Under the pieces are notes generated by a model. That model saw only the letters and a program-made list of their open reading frames with translations. It was not told where the DNA came from and searched no databases. Source: an uncultured Pseudomonadota bacterium (GTDB lineage: Bacteria > Bdellovibrionota_B > Oligoflexia > Oligoflexales > Bog-1112). Taken from it: DNA of 7,331 bases. The DNA lies in contig CALBMD010000498.1 of the NCBI GenBank assembly GCA_937896265.1, positions 1 to 7,331 on the forward strand. Direction: 5' to 3'. Below are positions 1-7,297 of the stretch, one piece after another. Each line of letters starts with the position of its first letter. Within the stretch, counting starts at the first letter, position 1. The translations under genes and the position numbers were made by a program.

Positions 1-49
1 GCGCGCAGCTCCCCAGAACACCGTCTTATGCCAGGCTGCTATTACAAAC
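1..49 (-). repeat. Left copy of 49-bp terminal inverted repeat
   Basis: Bases 1-49 are the exact reverse complement of 7277-7325. Read on the minus strand, in the direction of thrS transcription, the repeat lies about 150 bases beyond the thrS stop and runs from GTTTGTAATAGCAGCCTGGC towards a GC-rich end. The match breaks at base 50, but 43-54 also match the reverse complement of 7242-7253 (12 bases), so this copy resembles a version of the right end without the extra 30-base unit. The window starts inside what would be the terminal hairpin seen at 7311-7331. It contains no coding sequence. It may be a dispersed intergenic repeat or, less likely, the end of a mobile unit. Confidence 0.93.
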
Positions 50-201
50 TAGCTCCTTAAAAACTTGGCAGAAATTGCATGGCTACAGGCTTGGGGACAA
101 GCCCTAAATCCGCAAAGTAGTGTTAGCCGAGCCCTCAAAAAAAAGCGCTGCGTTAACTTCGTCATCAGTTCAGAGAATCCAGCCTTTTTAGGCTCAGCTC
201 A
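50..201. other. Gene-free region downstream of thrS with small hairpins
   Basis: No coding sequence is supported here. Three small structures are visible. AGCCT-TTTT-AGGCT at 181-194 is a perfect 5-bp stem with a 4-base loop just after the thrS stop. GGCTTG-GGGA-CAAGCC at 88-103 is a 6-bp stem with a 4-base loop. A run of eight A at 137-144 reads as eight T on the minus strand, the direction of thrS transcription. The T run is not preceded by a convincing stem, and neither hairpin is followed by a T run, so no canonical Rho-independent terminator can be assigned, although thrS transcription could end here. Some bacteria have infC directly after thrS; it is not present in this interval. Confidence 0.5.
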
Positions 202-2124
202 CTAAAGGGTATATAAAGCCCCACATTCTTCTTTGAGTCTTGCGATAAAACTCTCGATACTAATGCCTTCAAGCTGAGTACCATCGCGAAAGCGTGGACT
301 AATTGTTTGAGATTCCATCTCTTTTGCCCCAAGCACTAGCATATAAGGGATCTTAGCTAGTTGTGCATCACGAATTTTATAGCCCAGTTTTTCTCGCCTT
401 AGATCAAGCTCAATACGAATCCCCTGCGATCTTAGTTCAGCAGCAATTTTTTGTGCATACTCTTCTTGAGCATCTGTAATATTGATAATTACAACCTGCA
501 CTGGCGAAATCCACAGTGGGAAATGACCGGCATGGTGCTCAATAAATATACCTAAAAAGCGTTCAATACTGCCAAGAACAGCCCGGTGGATCATAACAGG
601 TCTTTCAGCTCTATTTTCCTTACCCACATACTCAAGACCAAAGCGCTCAGGCATGGAAAAATCAACCTGTACGGTACCACATTGCCAAGTTCGTCCCAAA
701 GCATCTACAAGATGGAAATCAATTTTTGGTCCATAAAAAGCGCCGTCACCTGGGTTTAATTTATAAGGACGTCCAGTCGCTTTTAATGCTGTCTCAAGGG
801 CTTGCTCTGCTTGCGCCCAAACCTCATCTGAACCAATAGACTTTGCTGGCCTAGTCGACAGCTCCATCTTGTACTGAGTAAATCCAAGCCCATGATAAAT
901 TTCATCGATTTGGCTTAGCACCATTTTAATCATATCTTGCAAATCAGAGACTGCACAAAAAATATGAGCATCATCTTGCACAAAGCTACGCACTCTAAAA
1001 AGCCCGTTAATCACACCGCTTTTTTCGTGCCGATGCACTCGACCAAATTCACTCATCTTTACTGGCAGCTCACGATAACTACGCTTTCTGCTACCATAGA
1101 TTAAGCAATGCCCTGGACAATTCATCGGCTTTACTGCCGCATCCATTTCATCAACTTTGGTAAAGTACATGTTCTCTTTGTAGTTATCGTAATGACCACT
1201 TTTATGCCAAAGATCAACATTCATGACTAAAGGGGTGTTAACCTCTTTGAAACCAAATTTATCATTAACTCGACGAGCATAAGAAATAAGTTTCTGATAT
1301 AGATAAGCGCCTTTCTCGTGAAAAAAGGCATTAGCAGGCGCTTCGTCATGAAAAGTAAATAGATCAAGTTGCTTACCAAGCACACGATGATCGCGTTTTT
1401 TCGCCTCTTCAATGCGATAGAGGTAATCTTTTAATTCTTTTTTATCACCCCATGCTGTTCCATAGACGCGGGTTAGCATTTTATTTTCTGCATTCCCCTT
1501 CCAATAGGCACCAGCAATAGATGTCAATTTGAAGACGCCTAAACTTGCAGTGTTTTTCACATGTGGACCACGGCATAAATCAAACCAATTACCCATTTTG
1601 TAAATGGTAATTGAATCCTTAGGATCAAAAGAGTTGATAAGTTCAACCTTGTAGGTCTCACCCAAAGAAGAAAATAACTCTATAGCTTTTTCTTTACTCA
1701 ACTCTTCGCGCACAATTTCAAGCTTTTCCTTGATAATAGCTGTCATCGTCTCTTCAAGAGTCTGTAAATCTTTCTCTCCAAGTTTGACATCTTCAGGAAA
1801 ATCAAAGTCATAATAAAAACCATCTTTTATAACTGGCCCAATAGTCACCTTTGTTTTTGGCCATAGCTTTTGAACAGCCATTGCTAAGACGTGCGCTGTT
1901 GAGTGACGAATTACCTCAAGGCCATCTTCATTAGAGGCCGTGATAAACTCTACTTGTGCATCAGCTTCGATAACTCGCGTTAGATCTAGTACATTATCAC
2001 CGCTTTTTACTGCAAGTGCTGCCTTAGCTAAACCCGGCCCGATCTCCTTTGCCAAATCGAAATAGGTCAACCCGACATTGATCTTCCTCTTGGACCCATC
2101 CGGCAAAGTAATCAAGTGTTGCAT
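202..2124 (-). CDS. thrS: Threonine--tRNA ligase (ThrRS)
   Basis: Cytoplasmic class II aminoacyl-tRNA synthetase that charges tRNA-Thr with threonine using ATP and edits mischarged Ser-tRNA-Thr. The 640-residue product has the usual bacterial full length. An N-terminal TGS domain (about 1-62) is followed by the editing domain with HSTAH (His74, His78) and CRGPH (Cys184, His188). The catalytic core (about 245-535) carries the zinc ligands Cys336 (MNCPGH), His387 (DDAHIF) and His513 (MIHRAVLGS), motif 2 around RVHRHE (363-367) and motif 3 GSIERF (518-523). A C-terminal anticodon-binding domain covers about 540-635. No expected key residue is missing. The ATG at 2124 begins the TGS domain correctly, but no strong Shine-Dalgarno sequence precedes it. 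It is divergent from the DUF374 gene. The upstream leader looks short, so the long translational operator known from E. coli thrS is not evident. Confidence 0.98.
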   Translation of the reverse strand: MQHLITLPDGSKRKINVGLTYFDLAKEIGPGLAKAALAVKSGDNVLDLTRVIEADAQVEFITASNEDGLEVIRHSTAHVLAMAVQKLWPKTKVTIGPVIKDGFYYDFDFPEDVKLGEKDLQTLEETMTAIIKEKLEIVREELSKEKAIELFSSLGETYKVELINSFDPKDSITIYKMGNWFDLCRGPHVKNTASLGVFKLTSIAGAYWKGNAENKMLTRVYGTAWGDKKELKDYLYRIEEAKKRDHRVLGKQLDLFTFHDEAPANAFFHEKGAYLYQKLISYARRVNDKFGFKEVNTPLVMNVDLWHKSGHYDNYKENMYFTKVDEMDAAVKPMNCPGHCLIYGSRKRSYRELPVKMSEFGRVHRHEKSGVINGLFRVRSFVQDDAHIFCAVSDLQDMIKMVLSQIDEIYHGLGFTQYKMELSTRPAKSIGSDEVWAQAEQALETALKATGRPYKLNPGDGAFYGPKIDFHLVDALGRTWQCGTVQVDFSMPERFGLEYVGKENRAERPVMIHRAVLGSIERFLGIFIEHHAGHFPLWISPVQVVIINITDAQEEYAQKIAAELRSQGIRIELDLRREKLGYKIRDAQLAKIPYMLVLGAKEMESQTISPRFRDGTQLEGISIESFIARLKEECGALYTL

Positions 2125-2149
2125 TTTTCTTTGTCTCTTTGGTTAGTCT

Positions 2150-2183
2150 TTGTATATTAGTGTTTGACCCAAATAACATACAA
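2150..2183. promoter_or_regulatory. Overlapping divergent promoters with an imperfect dyad (thrS / DUF374 gene)
   Basis: The 72 bases between the two divergent start codons contain an imperfect inverted repeat: TTGTATATTA (2150-2159) and TAACATACAA (2174-2183) match at 9 of 10 positions across a 14-base spacer. Each arm could supply promoter elements. On the plus strand TTGTAT (2150-2155), 18 bases and TAACAT (2174-2179) would drive the DUF374 gene. On the minus strand TTGTAT (2183-2178), 18 bases and TAATAT (2159-2154) would drive thrS. The -35 matches are poor (3 of 6) and the -10 matches better. If used as drawn, the DUF374 transcript would have a leader of only about ten bases, consistent with the lack of a visible ribosome binding site. 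The dyad could also be a regulator site. This is prediction from sequence only. Confidence 0.4.
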
Positions 2184-2196
2184 AATGGTCGTTTAA

Positions 2197-2913
2197 ATGG
2201 CAACAATCAAGGAAAAACTAAGCAGAATTAAACTTTGGATTTTATGCCAAGTTTTTTTCTCACTCGCCTACCTGTTGAAAAAGTCTTACAGGTACAGATA
2301 CTTTGGAGTCGAACATCTAACAGCCGTGCGGCAAGCAAAACCAGCTTATTGCTTAGCTTCTTGGCATGAGCATGCGCTGGCAGGGGTGTTAGGCCAGGCT
2401 GGGGCGGGGCTTCCTTACTGCTTTATCATTAGTCGCTCGATGGATGGTACCTTTGTAAATCACCTATCTCGCAAGTTAGGTTATCAAACTGTTCGGGGCA
2501 GTTCCTCAAAAGGAGGCAAAGAAGCACGGTCAGAGCTTGAGGACTATGTTGATCGCGGGTTCGCAGCGTGCTTCACGGTCGATGGGCCCAGAGGTCCTAG
2601 GCAGCAATCTAAACCTGGGATTGTATCTATTTCTGGAAAGAAACAGATTCCTATCCTACCTATGGTAGCTATTTGCGAGAAACCAATGATCATGCACAAA
2701 AGCTGGGACAAGACTAAGCTTCCTCCTCCTTTTTCAAAGATTGTCTACCAATTTGGCAAGCCAATTGATCCCCCAGCAAATTTATCTGAGGAATCTTTTA
2801 GCAAAGCGCTCGCCTTAGTAAACTCAAGCTTAAAAGAAACCGAGGCCATAGCGTTAGCAAACCTGCCTCGGTGGTCAGAAGGAGCAAAGTTTTTTGCTCA
2901 GCCTTTAGGATAA
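2197..2913 (+). CDS. DUF374 family protein, lysophospholipid acyltransferase-like
   Basis: Predicted inner-membrane-associated acyltransferase of the DUF374 group, related to the enzymes that transfer acyl chains to lysophospholipids or lipid A precursors; the exact substrate is unknown. The 238-residue product starts with a basic stretch and a hydrophobic segment (about 13-28). Family hallmarks follow in order: SWHEHAL (His57), ISRSMDGTFVNHLSRKLGYQ (79-98, with Asp83), TVRGSSSKGGKEA (98-110), DGPRGPR (129-135), KPGIVSISG (139-147), the IPILPM strand (151-156) and WDKTKLPPPFSKIVYQFGKPI (170-190). The ATG is directly preceded by an in-frame TAA, so no longer start exists; no clear ribosome binding site is seen. 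Its last 16 bases overlap the 3' end of fadJ on the other strand. DUF374 genes in other bacteria can lie near lipopolysaccharide genes, but none is present here. Confidence 0.88.
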   Translation: MATIKEKLSRIKLWILCQVFFSLAYLLKKSYRYRYFGVEHLTAVRQAKPAYCLASWHEHALAGVLGQAGAGLPYCFIISRSMDGTFVNHLSRKLGYQTVRGSSSKGGKEARSELEDYVDRGFAACFTVDGPRGPRQQSKPGIVSISGKKQIPILPMVAICEKPMIMHKSWDKTKLPPPFSKIVYQFGKPIDPPANLSEESFSKALALVNSSLKETEAIALANLPRWSEGAKFFAQPLG

Positions 2914-5153
2914 AACTTACTGTTTTTCAACGCCATTTCTTGCAATAGTTCACAAGGTCGAAAACGCTCACCAAATGTCAGCTCAAACTGCTTTAGCGCA
3001 TCAACAACCTTAGCTACACCAATAGTGTCCATATAGCGAAATGGACCGCCTAAAAAGGGAGGAAAACCCAAGCCAAAAATGGCACCGATGTCTCCATCTT
3101 GCGGTTTCAATAAGACTTGATCCTGAAGACAATAAGCAGCTTCATTTAAAAGGCGATAGGTAGTACGGATTTGAATATCTTCAGCCTCTACCTTTATCTT
3201 AGATGAGCTTTTGCCGTATTTCTGCATAATAGCAAGTGCATCAGGATTAATAACCTTAGCTTTTCTGCCCAATAAACCGGCAAAAGGTCCCTTATTTTTA
3301 TTGCCATAGAGATAAAAACCTCTGCCAGCCTTGCGCCCTAATGCCTTTTTCTCAGCAAATTCACTTAAGACAGAAGTATCTGAGCCACAAAAGCGCTTGC
3401 CAAAAATCTTACCCAAATCGTGTGTAATATGCTGAGAGACGTCAAGACCAACCTCATCCATCAACGTGATAGGGCCTACCGGATAGCCAAAGGCTATCAT
3501 TACTTTATCAAGATAATGAAAATCAATGCCTTCTAGCGCTAAAAGAGCGGCCTCATCCATAAAAGGAACCAGAATACGGGTGGTATAAAATCCAGGTCCG
3601 TCATTTACCACAATTACAGTTTTACCCTGACGCTGCCCTACACTTACAGCCATAGCTAAAGCATCATTGCTCGTTTTATCAGTCCGAATAATTTCAAGCA
3701 GCGGCATTTTATGAACTGGAGAAAAGTAATGCATCCCCAATACCTGCTCTGGCCGAGAAGAAGCGCTAGCAATTTCAGCAATAGGCAAAGCAGATGTATT
3801 AGAGGCAAAAACCATATCAGGGCGGCAAGCTGCTTCAGCTTCGCGTAAGACACGCTTTTTTAATTCCAGATCTTCAAACACTGCCTCAATAAGAAGGTCA
3901 CATTTTGTAAAGAGATCCCAATTAGTCTGAGAATACAGCTTCGAAAAGACAGCCTTTGCCTCTATCGTATTCAGCTTTTTTCTTTTAATCTGGCTATCAA
4001 GCTCAGACCAAATATATTTCTCCCCTTGAGCAAGGCTCGCTTCACTTAAATCCTTGAGCCTAACATTGTATCCTTTTTGAATACTGACAAGGCCAATACC
4101 AGCTCCCATTAAACCTGCCCCAAGTACACCAATCGTTTGGTGGGCAAGCTGTTTATTGCCATAGGGATTTTTCTTGAGCTCAGTCTGCGCAAAATATATT
4201 GAAATAAGAGCCTTAGACTGATTTGTCTGCGACAAGCGGCCAAATTCTGTTGCCTCTTTTGCAAGTCCTTTAGCCATACCATTAGCAAGCCCATAGCCTA
4301 TCACATCAAGAATGGCCAGCGGTGCTGGGTATAAACCTTTGGTTTTTGCCATAATCATTTTTCGCGCTTGGCTTAAAATCAAGCTTCTGCCTGCAAACGA
4401 AGAAACGATAGTTGATTTGATGTCATGGCGACCGCGCGTGACTTTTAAAGCACCACTTGCTAGGTCATTAGCGATCTTTAAGGCTGCTGGCAAAAGATTA
4501 GAACTTGCAATGACCGTATCTACAATCCCTAACTTAAGCGCTTTTTTAGCATTGCATGAGGCACCAGTTAAAATTAAACTCAGCGCCTCTTCCAAGCCAA
4601 TAAGGCGAGGCAGGCGTTGTGTGCCTCCAGCTCCTGGTAAAAGCCCAAGCATCACTTCTGGTAAACCAATCTGCGTTTTTTTCGAATCAACAGCAATTCG
4701 ATAACTGCAAGCAAGGGCTAACTCCAACCCTCCTCCCAAGCAAGATCCTTCAATAGCTGCAATAACAGGGATTTTTAACGCTTCTAATTTACTCAGCATT
4801 TCTTGGCCACTCTGACTCAGATGAGAAGCTTCTTCCGCGCTTTTGCAGGCAGCAAGTTCTTCGATGTCAGCACCAGCAACAAAGCAGTCTTTTTTCCCTG
4901 AAATGAGAATCATAGCCTTAATATTTGGTCTTACTTCCACGAAATTAAAGACTTCAGCAAACTCTGGCATCAGTTTTGAGTTAAGCGTATTAACTTTTTT
5001 GCCAGGATCATTGATCGTCACAATCACAATGCCAGATTGTTCCTGAATAGTAACCGTACCCTTAGTTTGCACGGGCTCAAATTCCAATTCAGGTTGCGAA
5101 TTCTGCATGCTAGTTGCGCCTTTATTTGATGTCGTTTGTTCTTTTGAAGTCAT
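2898..5153 (-). CDS. fadJ: Fatty-acid oxidation multienzyme alpha subunit (enoyl-CoA hydratase / 3-hydroxyacyl-CoA dehydrogenase), FadJ-like
   Basis: Catalyses hydration of 2-enoyl-CoA and NAD-dependent oxidation of 3-hydroxyacyl-CoA in cytoplasmic beta-oxidation, as partner of the thiolase encoded just upstream. The 751 residues hold an N-terminal crotonase domain (about 33-230) with the oxyanion-hole segment AGADIEEL (93-100) and catalytic Glu144 (GGGLE) and Glu166 (GLPEV). Next come a Rossmann domain with GAGLMG (345-350), the dehydrogenase His475 (MHYFSPVHKMP) and Glu487, then GFYTTRIL (521-528) and tandem C-terminal dehydrogenase domains ending with GFPPFLGGPFRYMD (696-709). The chosen ATG has AGGGA four bases upstream. 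Starting there adds about 30 polar residues before the first domain compared with E. coli FadJ (714 residues); Met16 is a possible alternative. Gene order thiolase then alpha subunit matches E. coli fadIJ. A FadB-type naming is possible, but length and partner favour FadJ. Confidence 0.93.
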   Translation of the reverse strand: MTSKEQTTSNKGATSMQNSQPELEFEPVQTKGTVTIQEQSGIVIVTINDPGKKVNTLNSKLMPEFAEVFNFVEVRPNIKAMILISGKKDCFVAGADIEELAACKSAEEASHLSQSGQEMLSKLEALKIPVIAAIEGSCLGGGLELALACSYRIAVDSKKTQIGLPEVMLGLLPGAGGTQRLPRLIGLEEALSLILTGASCNAKKALKLGIVDTVIASSNLLPAALKIANDLASGALKVTRGRHDIKSTIVSSFAGRSLILSQARKMIMAKTKGLYPAPLAILDVIGYGLANGMAKGLAKEATEFGRLSQTNQSKALISIYFAQTELKKNPYGNKQLAHQTIGVLGAGLMGAGIGLVSIQKGYNVRLKDLSEASLAQGEKYIWSELDSQIKRKKLNTIEAKAVFSKLYSQTNWDLFTKCDLLIEAVFEDLELKKRVLREAEAACRPDMVFASNTSALPIAEIASASSRPEQVLGMHYFSPVHKMPLLEIIRTDKTSNDALAMAVSVGQRQGKTVIVVNDGPGFYTTRILVPFMDEAALLALEGIDFHYLDKVMIAFGYPVGPITLMDEVGLDVSQHITHDLGKIFGKRFCGSDTSVLSEFAEKKALGRKAGRGFYLYGNKNKGPFAGLLGRKAKVINPDALAIMQKYGKSSSKIKVEAEDIQIRTTYRLLNEAAYCLQDQVLLKPQDGDIGAIFGLGFPPFLGGPFRYMDTIGVAKVVDALKQFELTFGERFRPCELLQEMALKNSKFYPKG

Positions 5154-5174
5154 TTAATCCCTAACTTTCTTCTG

Positions 5175-6476
5175 TTAAACGTTTTCGAGCAAAATTGCAG
5201 ATCCATGGCCACCTGCCGCACAACCAGAAACAATGGCATACCTTTGCCCTTCATGTACAAGCCTAGCTGCTGCTGTAGCGATGAGTCGCCCGCCGGTGGC
5301 GCCAAAAGGATGTCCAAGAGACAATGAACCGCCCCAAACATTCACTTTTTCAAGATCAATTTTACCCACTGTTTTATCTAAGCCTAACCTAGTCTTAAGA
5401 AAACTGGGTGTCTCAATAAGACGAATATTAGCCAATACTTGTGCTGAAAAAGCTTCATGAATTTCCCAAACGCCAATATCGCTAGCAGTAAGGTTATTCT
5501 TTTGTAATAAAAGTGGGATTGTTAAAGCTGGGCCTGAGAGCATTTCAGACAAAGCATCGCCAGCACGAAAAATATAGTCGCGTATCACAGCTTTAGGTTG
5601 GTAGCCTAGCTCTTTTGCTTTGCTGCGGCTCATAAGAAGAACAGCTGAAGCACCATCTGTCAAAAAAGATGAACTACCGGCTGTATTAACGCCAAAATTT
5701 TTATCAAAGGCAGGCTTAAGCTTTGCCAAGCCTTCAGCGGTTGTGTCGGCACGGGGCCCATCATCGGCAAGTACAGGTTCAAATCGAGGGGGTAAGTATG
5801 CAGGAATAATCATTCCCTTAAAAAAACCTTCTTTTTGGGCTTTTACAGCTAACTGATGGCTTCTTGCCGCAAACTCATCACTTTCTTTTCGCGTAATACC
5901 AACTGATTGAGCAAGCAGATCGCCGCCTTGCCCCATAGATTTACCATTGGAGAATTCGACAACCTTAGGCACATCCAAGGATAAATCAGAAAAGCGCAAG
6001 GTGCGCAAAAACGGCCACTGTGTTACCAAGTCACCAAGCTTTTTCACTTTGCTAAGGCGTACTAAACCTTTGCGCAATTGTCTTGAAACACGAATCGGAG
6101 GATCTGAACACGTATCAGTACCACCAACGACAGCAATATCTATTCTTTTAAGACGAATCATATCTGCTATTTGTGTTGCAGCTACATTAGAAGAAATACA
6201 AGCTAAACTAACAGTGTGAGCAGGGATATGAGCAGGGTAGCCTGCTGCCAACAAAGATTCACGGGCAATATTAGATGTAACTGGATCATGAATCACAGTT
6301 CCCATTACCACATGTTCAATTAAGTTTAGGTCAATACCAGTTTTTGCTGCCAAACCTGAGAGAGCCATACGCCCCAGCTCGTAAGAGGGGATATCCTCGT
6401 AAATTTTATTACTACGCATGAATGGTGTCCGAACACCTTCCACGATTACAGGATCGTTGGCATTATTTTGGTCCAT
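5175..6476 (-). CDS. fadI: Acetyl-CoA C-acyltransferase (3-ketoacyl-CoA thiolase), FadI-like
   Basis: Thiolytic cleavage of 3-ketoacyl-CoA to acetyl-CoA and a shortened acyl-CoA, the last step of each beta-oxidation round. The 433 residues are close to E. coli FadI (436). Thiolase landmarks are intact: the nucleophile Cys93 in SLACISSN, His340 in WEIHEAFSAQ, NVWGGSLSLGHPFGATG (379-395, with His389) and the second catalytic Cys419 in SGCAAGGHG. The insertion after about residue 125, with the basic run up to WPFLRTL, fits the FadI rather than the short FadA type. The ATG at 6476 is preceded by AAGGAA with a 6-base gap, a good ribosome binding site. The stop is 21 bases before the fadJ ATG on the same strand, so both are very likely cotranscribed. 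In GHPFGATG the usual NxxGG context has Trp in the position before the glycines, a mild variation. Confidence 0.95.
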   Translation of the reverse strand: MDQNNANDPVIVEGVRTPFMRSNKIYEDIPSYELGRMALSGLAAKTGIDLNLIEHVVMGTVIHDPVTSNIARESLLAAGYPAHIPAHTVSLACISSNVAATQIADMIRLKRIDIAVVGGTDTCSDPPIRVSRQLRKGLVRLSKVKKLGDLVTQWPFLRTLRFSDLSLDVPKVVEFSNGKSMGQGGDLLAQSVGITRKESDEFAARSHQLAVKAQKEGFFKGMIIPAYLPPRFEPVLADDGPRADTTAEGLAKLKPAFDKNFGVNTAGSSSFLTDGASAVLLMSRSKAKELGYQPKAVIRDYIFRAGDALSEMLSGPALTIPLLLQKNNLTASDIGVWEIHEAFSAQVLANIRLIETPSFLKTRLGLDKTVGKIDLEKVNVWGGSLSLGHPFGATGGRLIATAAARLVHEGQRYAIVSGCAAGGHGSAILLENV

Positions 6477-6509
6477 ATTTGCTTCCTTATTTCTTCTCTT
6501 TGTCTAAGA

Positions 6510-6548
6510 AGAATAAGCTCTTGGCTATCCCAGTCAAGTGTATATGAT
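6510..6548. promoter_or_regulatory. Divergent promoter region between fadIJ and the SCO gene
   Basis: Two candidate sigma-70-type promoters overlap here. On the minus strand TTGACT (6537-6532), a 16-base spacer and TATTCT (6515-6510) would start transcription about 27 bases before the fadI ATG. On the plus strand TTGGCT (6521-6526), 16 bases and TATGAT (6543-6548) would drive the SCO gene with a leader of about 70 bases. The -35 for fadI (5 of 6) and the -10 for SCO (5 of 6) are the strongest elements. The two sets interleave, so they may compete for polymerase. No palindrome that I can tie to a known fatty-acid regulator is evident. Confidence 0.45.
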
Positions 6549-6615
6549 GATTATGGGCCAAAGCCGCTTTCTATAAGGAATTGGCAAAGAAGTTGGCCAT
6601 ACCAATTTTCTGGTC

Positions 6616-6621
6616 AGGGGG
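6616..6621 (+). promoter_or_regulatory. Ribosome binding site of the SCO gene, decides the start
   Basis: AGGGGG lies four bases before the ATG at 6626 and is the best Shine-Dalgarno match in this region. The longer reading frame could begin at TTG 6581, but its AAGGAA (6575-6580) touches the start codon with no spacing. ATG 6626 is therefore preferred. Confidence 0.75.
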
Positions 6622-6625
6622 AAAA

Positions 6626-7198
6626 ATGAAGTTGCGCATGATTGGACTTGGATTCATTGCTATTGGCGCTCTTAGTGGCGGTTTAATGCTAAAAGATCGC
6701 TTTACTAGAAACTTAGCGCAATACGGCAAAATTCCAGAGTTTAAGCTTGTTAGCCATGAAGGAGAGGAATTTAGTGAACAAGATTTAAAAGGAAAAGTAT
6801 GGCTTGTAAACTTCTTTTTTACAAGGTGTCATGGCCCTTGCCCAAGATTGACACAAAAGCAACAAGAGATGCAAAGTACTTTACTGCCTTTTAAAAATCT
6901 GCGGCATTTATCTATTACAAGCGATCCTGAATATGACACTGTTGAACAGCTCTCCAGCTATGCAAAAAATTACAGCGCTGTAACAGGCCGCTGGTTTTTT
7001 CTAGGCGGCAGCAAGGACACTATCCTTTCCTTAGCAAAAAGCGCTTTCAAAGTAGTCTCTGGCGAAGAGCCAGATATGCACTCCACAAGAATTATTCTAA
7101 TTGATAAAGAAGGTGAAGTTCGTGGCTATTATGATAGCGCCGACCCAAAAGCTTTAGTGCAATTAAGGCGCGATGCTACTTATTTAACTAAGCTGTGA
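6626..7198 (+). CDS. SCO1/SenC/PrrC family protein (copper chaperone for cytochrome oxidase assembly)
   Basis: Membrane-anchored thioredoxin-fold protein, expected to act on the periplasmic face and help load copper into the CuA centre of cytochrome c oxidase; some relatives act as thiol reductants or redox sensors. From ATG 6626 the product has 190 residues. One hydrophobic segment (about 5-21) acts as an uncleaved signal anchor; no lipobox cysteine is present. The fold follows: IPEFKLVSHEGEEF (36-49), GKVWLVNFFFTRCHGPCP (56-73) with the copper-binding CxxxC Cys68/Cys72, SITSDPEYDT (96-105), and the third ligand His152 in DMHSTRIILIDKEGEV. All three family ligands are present. A TTG start at 6581 would add 15 residues but has a badly placed ribosome binding site. 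It is divergent from fadIJ; no oxidase gene is in the window, so the partner oxidase is inferred. Confidence 0.93.
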   Translation: MKLRMIGLGFIAIGALSGGLMLKDRFTRNLAQYGKIPEFKLVSHEGEEFSEQDLKGKVWLVNFFFTRCHGPCPRLTQKQQEMQSTLLPFKNLRHLSITSDPEYDTVEQLSSYAKNYSAVTGRWFFLGGSKDTILSLAKSAFKVVSGEEPDMHSTRIILIDKEGEVRGYYDSADPKALVQLRRDATYLTKL

Positions 7199-7217
7199 GT
7201 CTTTTATTTATTGCCTC

Positions 7218-7245
7218 AAGAGCTAGCATGAATGAAGAGCTAGCT
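7218..7245 (+). repeat. Short direct repeat and hairpin downstream of the SCO gene
   Basis: AAGAGCTAGC occurs twice (7218-7227 and 7235-7244) with a 17-base period. Because GCTAGC is self-complementary, AGCTAGC (7221-7227) can also pair with GCTAGCT (7239-7245) around an 11-base loop. The hairpin lies 22 bases after the SCO stop. It has only a short AGTTTGT after it, so it is at best a weak terminator. Confidence 0.5.
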
Positions 7246-7246
7246 A

Positions 7247-7297
7247 GTTTGTAGCAGCCTGGCACTACCGCCAAATGTTTGTAATAGCAGCCTGGCA
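7247..7297 (+). repeat. Partial tandem duplication inside the right terminal repeat
   Basis: GTTTGTA followed by GCAGCCTGGCA (7247-7264) is repeated as GTTTGTA, ATA, GCAGCCTGGCA (7277-7297). The starts are 30 bases apart and the second unit has three extra bases. The link between them is 12 bases (CTACCGCCAAAT). The left end of the window has only one such unit. The right repeat has therefore gained, or the left lost, one diverged unit. Confidence 0.85.

Noticed and set aside
137..152. Rho-independent terminator for thrS formed by GCGC sequence and eight T on the minus strand
   Set aside because: The bases before the T run cannot form a stem with a sterically allowed loop; only the T run itself is convincing.
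2125..2196. Long regulatory leader (T-box or ThrRS-binding operator) upstream of thrS
   Set aside because: Only 72 bases separate the divergent start codons and no tRNA-like hairpin or T-box core sequence was seen on the thrS strand.
2024..2206. 60-codon minus-strand frame overlapping the thrS start and the intergenic region
   Set aside because: It mostly overlaps the conserved TGS-coding part of thrS in another frame, with no recognisable motif.
4312..4704. 130-codon plus-strand open frame inside fadJ, and other open frames opposite fadI and fadJ
   Set aside because: They lie entirely opposite well-conserved crotonase, dehydrogenase and thiolase coding sequence, have no recognisable domain, and look like frame shadows.
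6581..6625. TTG start giving the SCO protein 15 more residues
   Set aside because: The AAGGAA before TTG has no spacing to the codon, while ATG 6626 has AGGGGG at a workable distance and starts a typical short basic segment followed by a membrane anchor.
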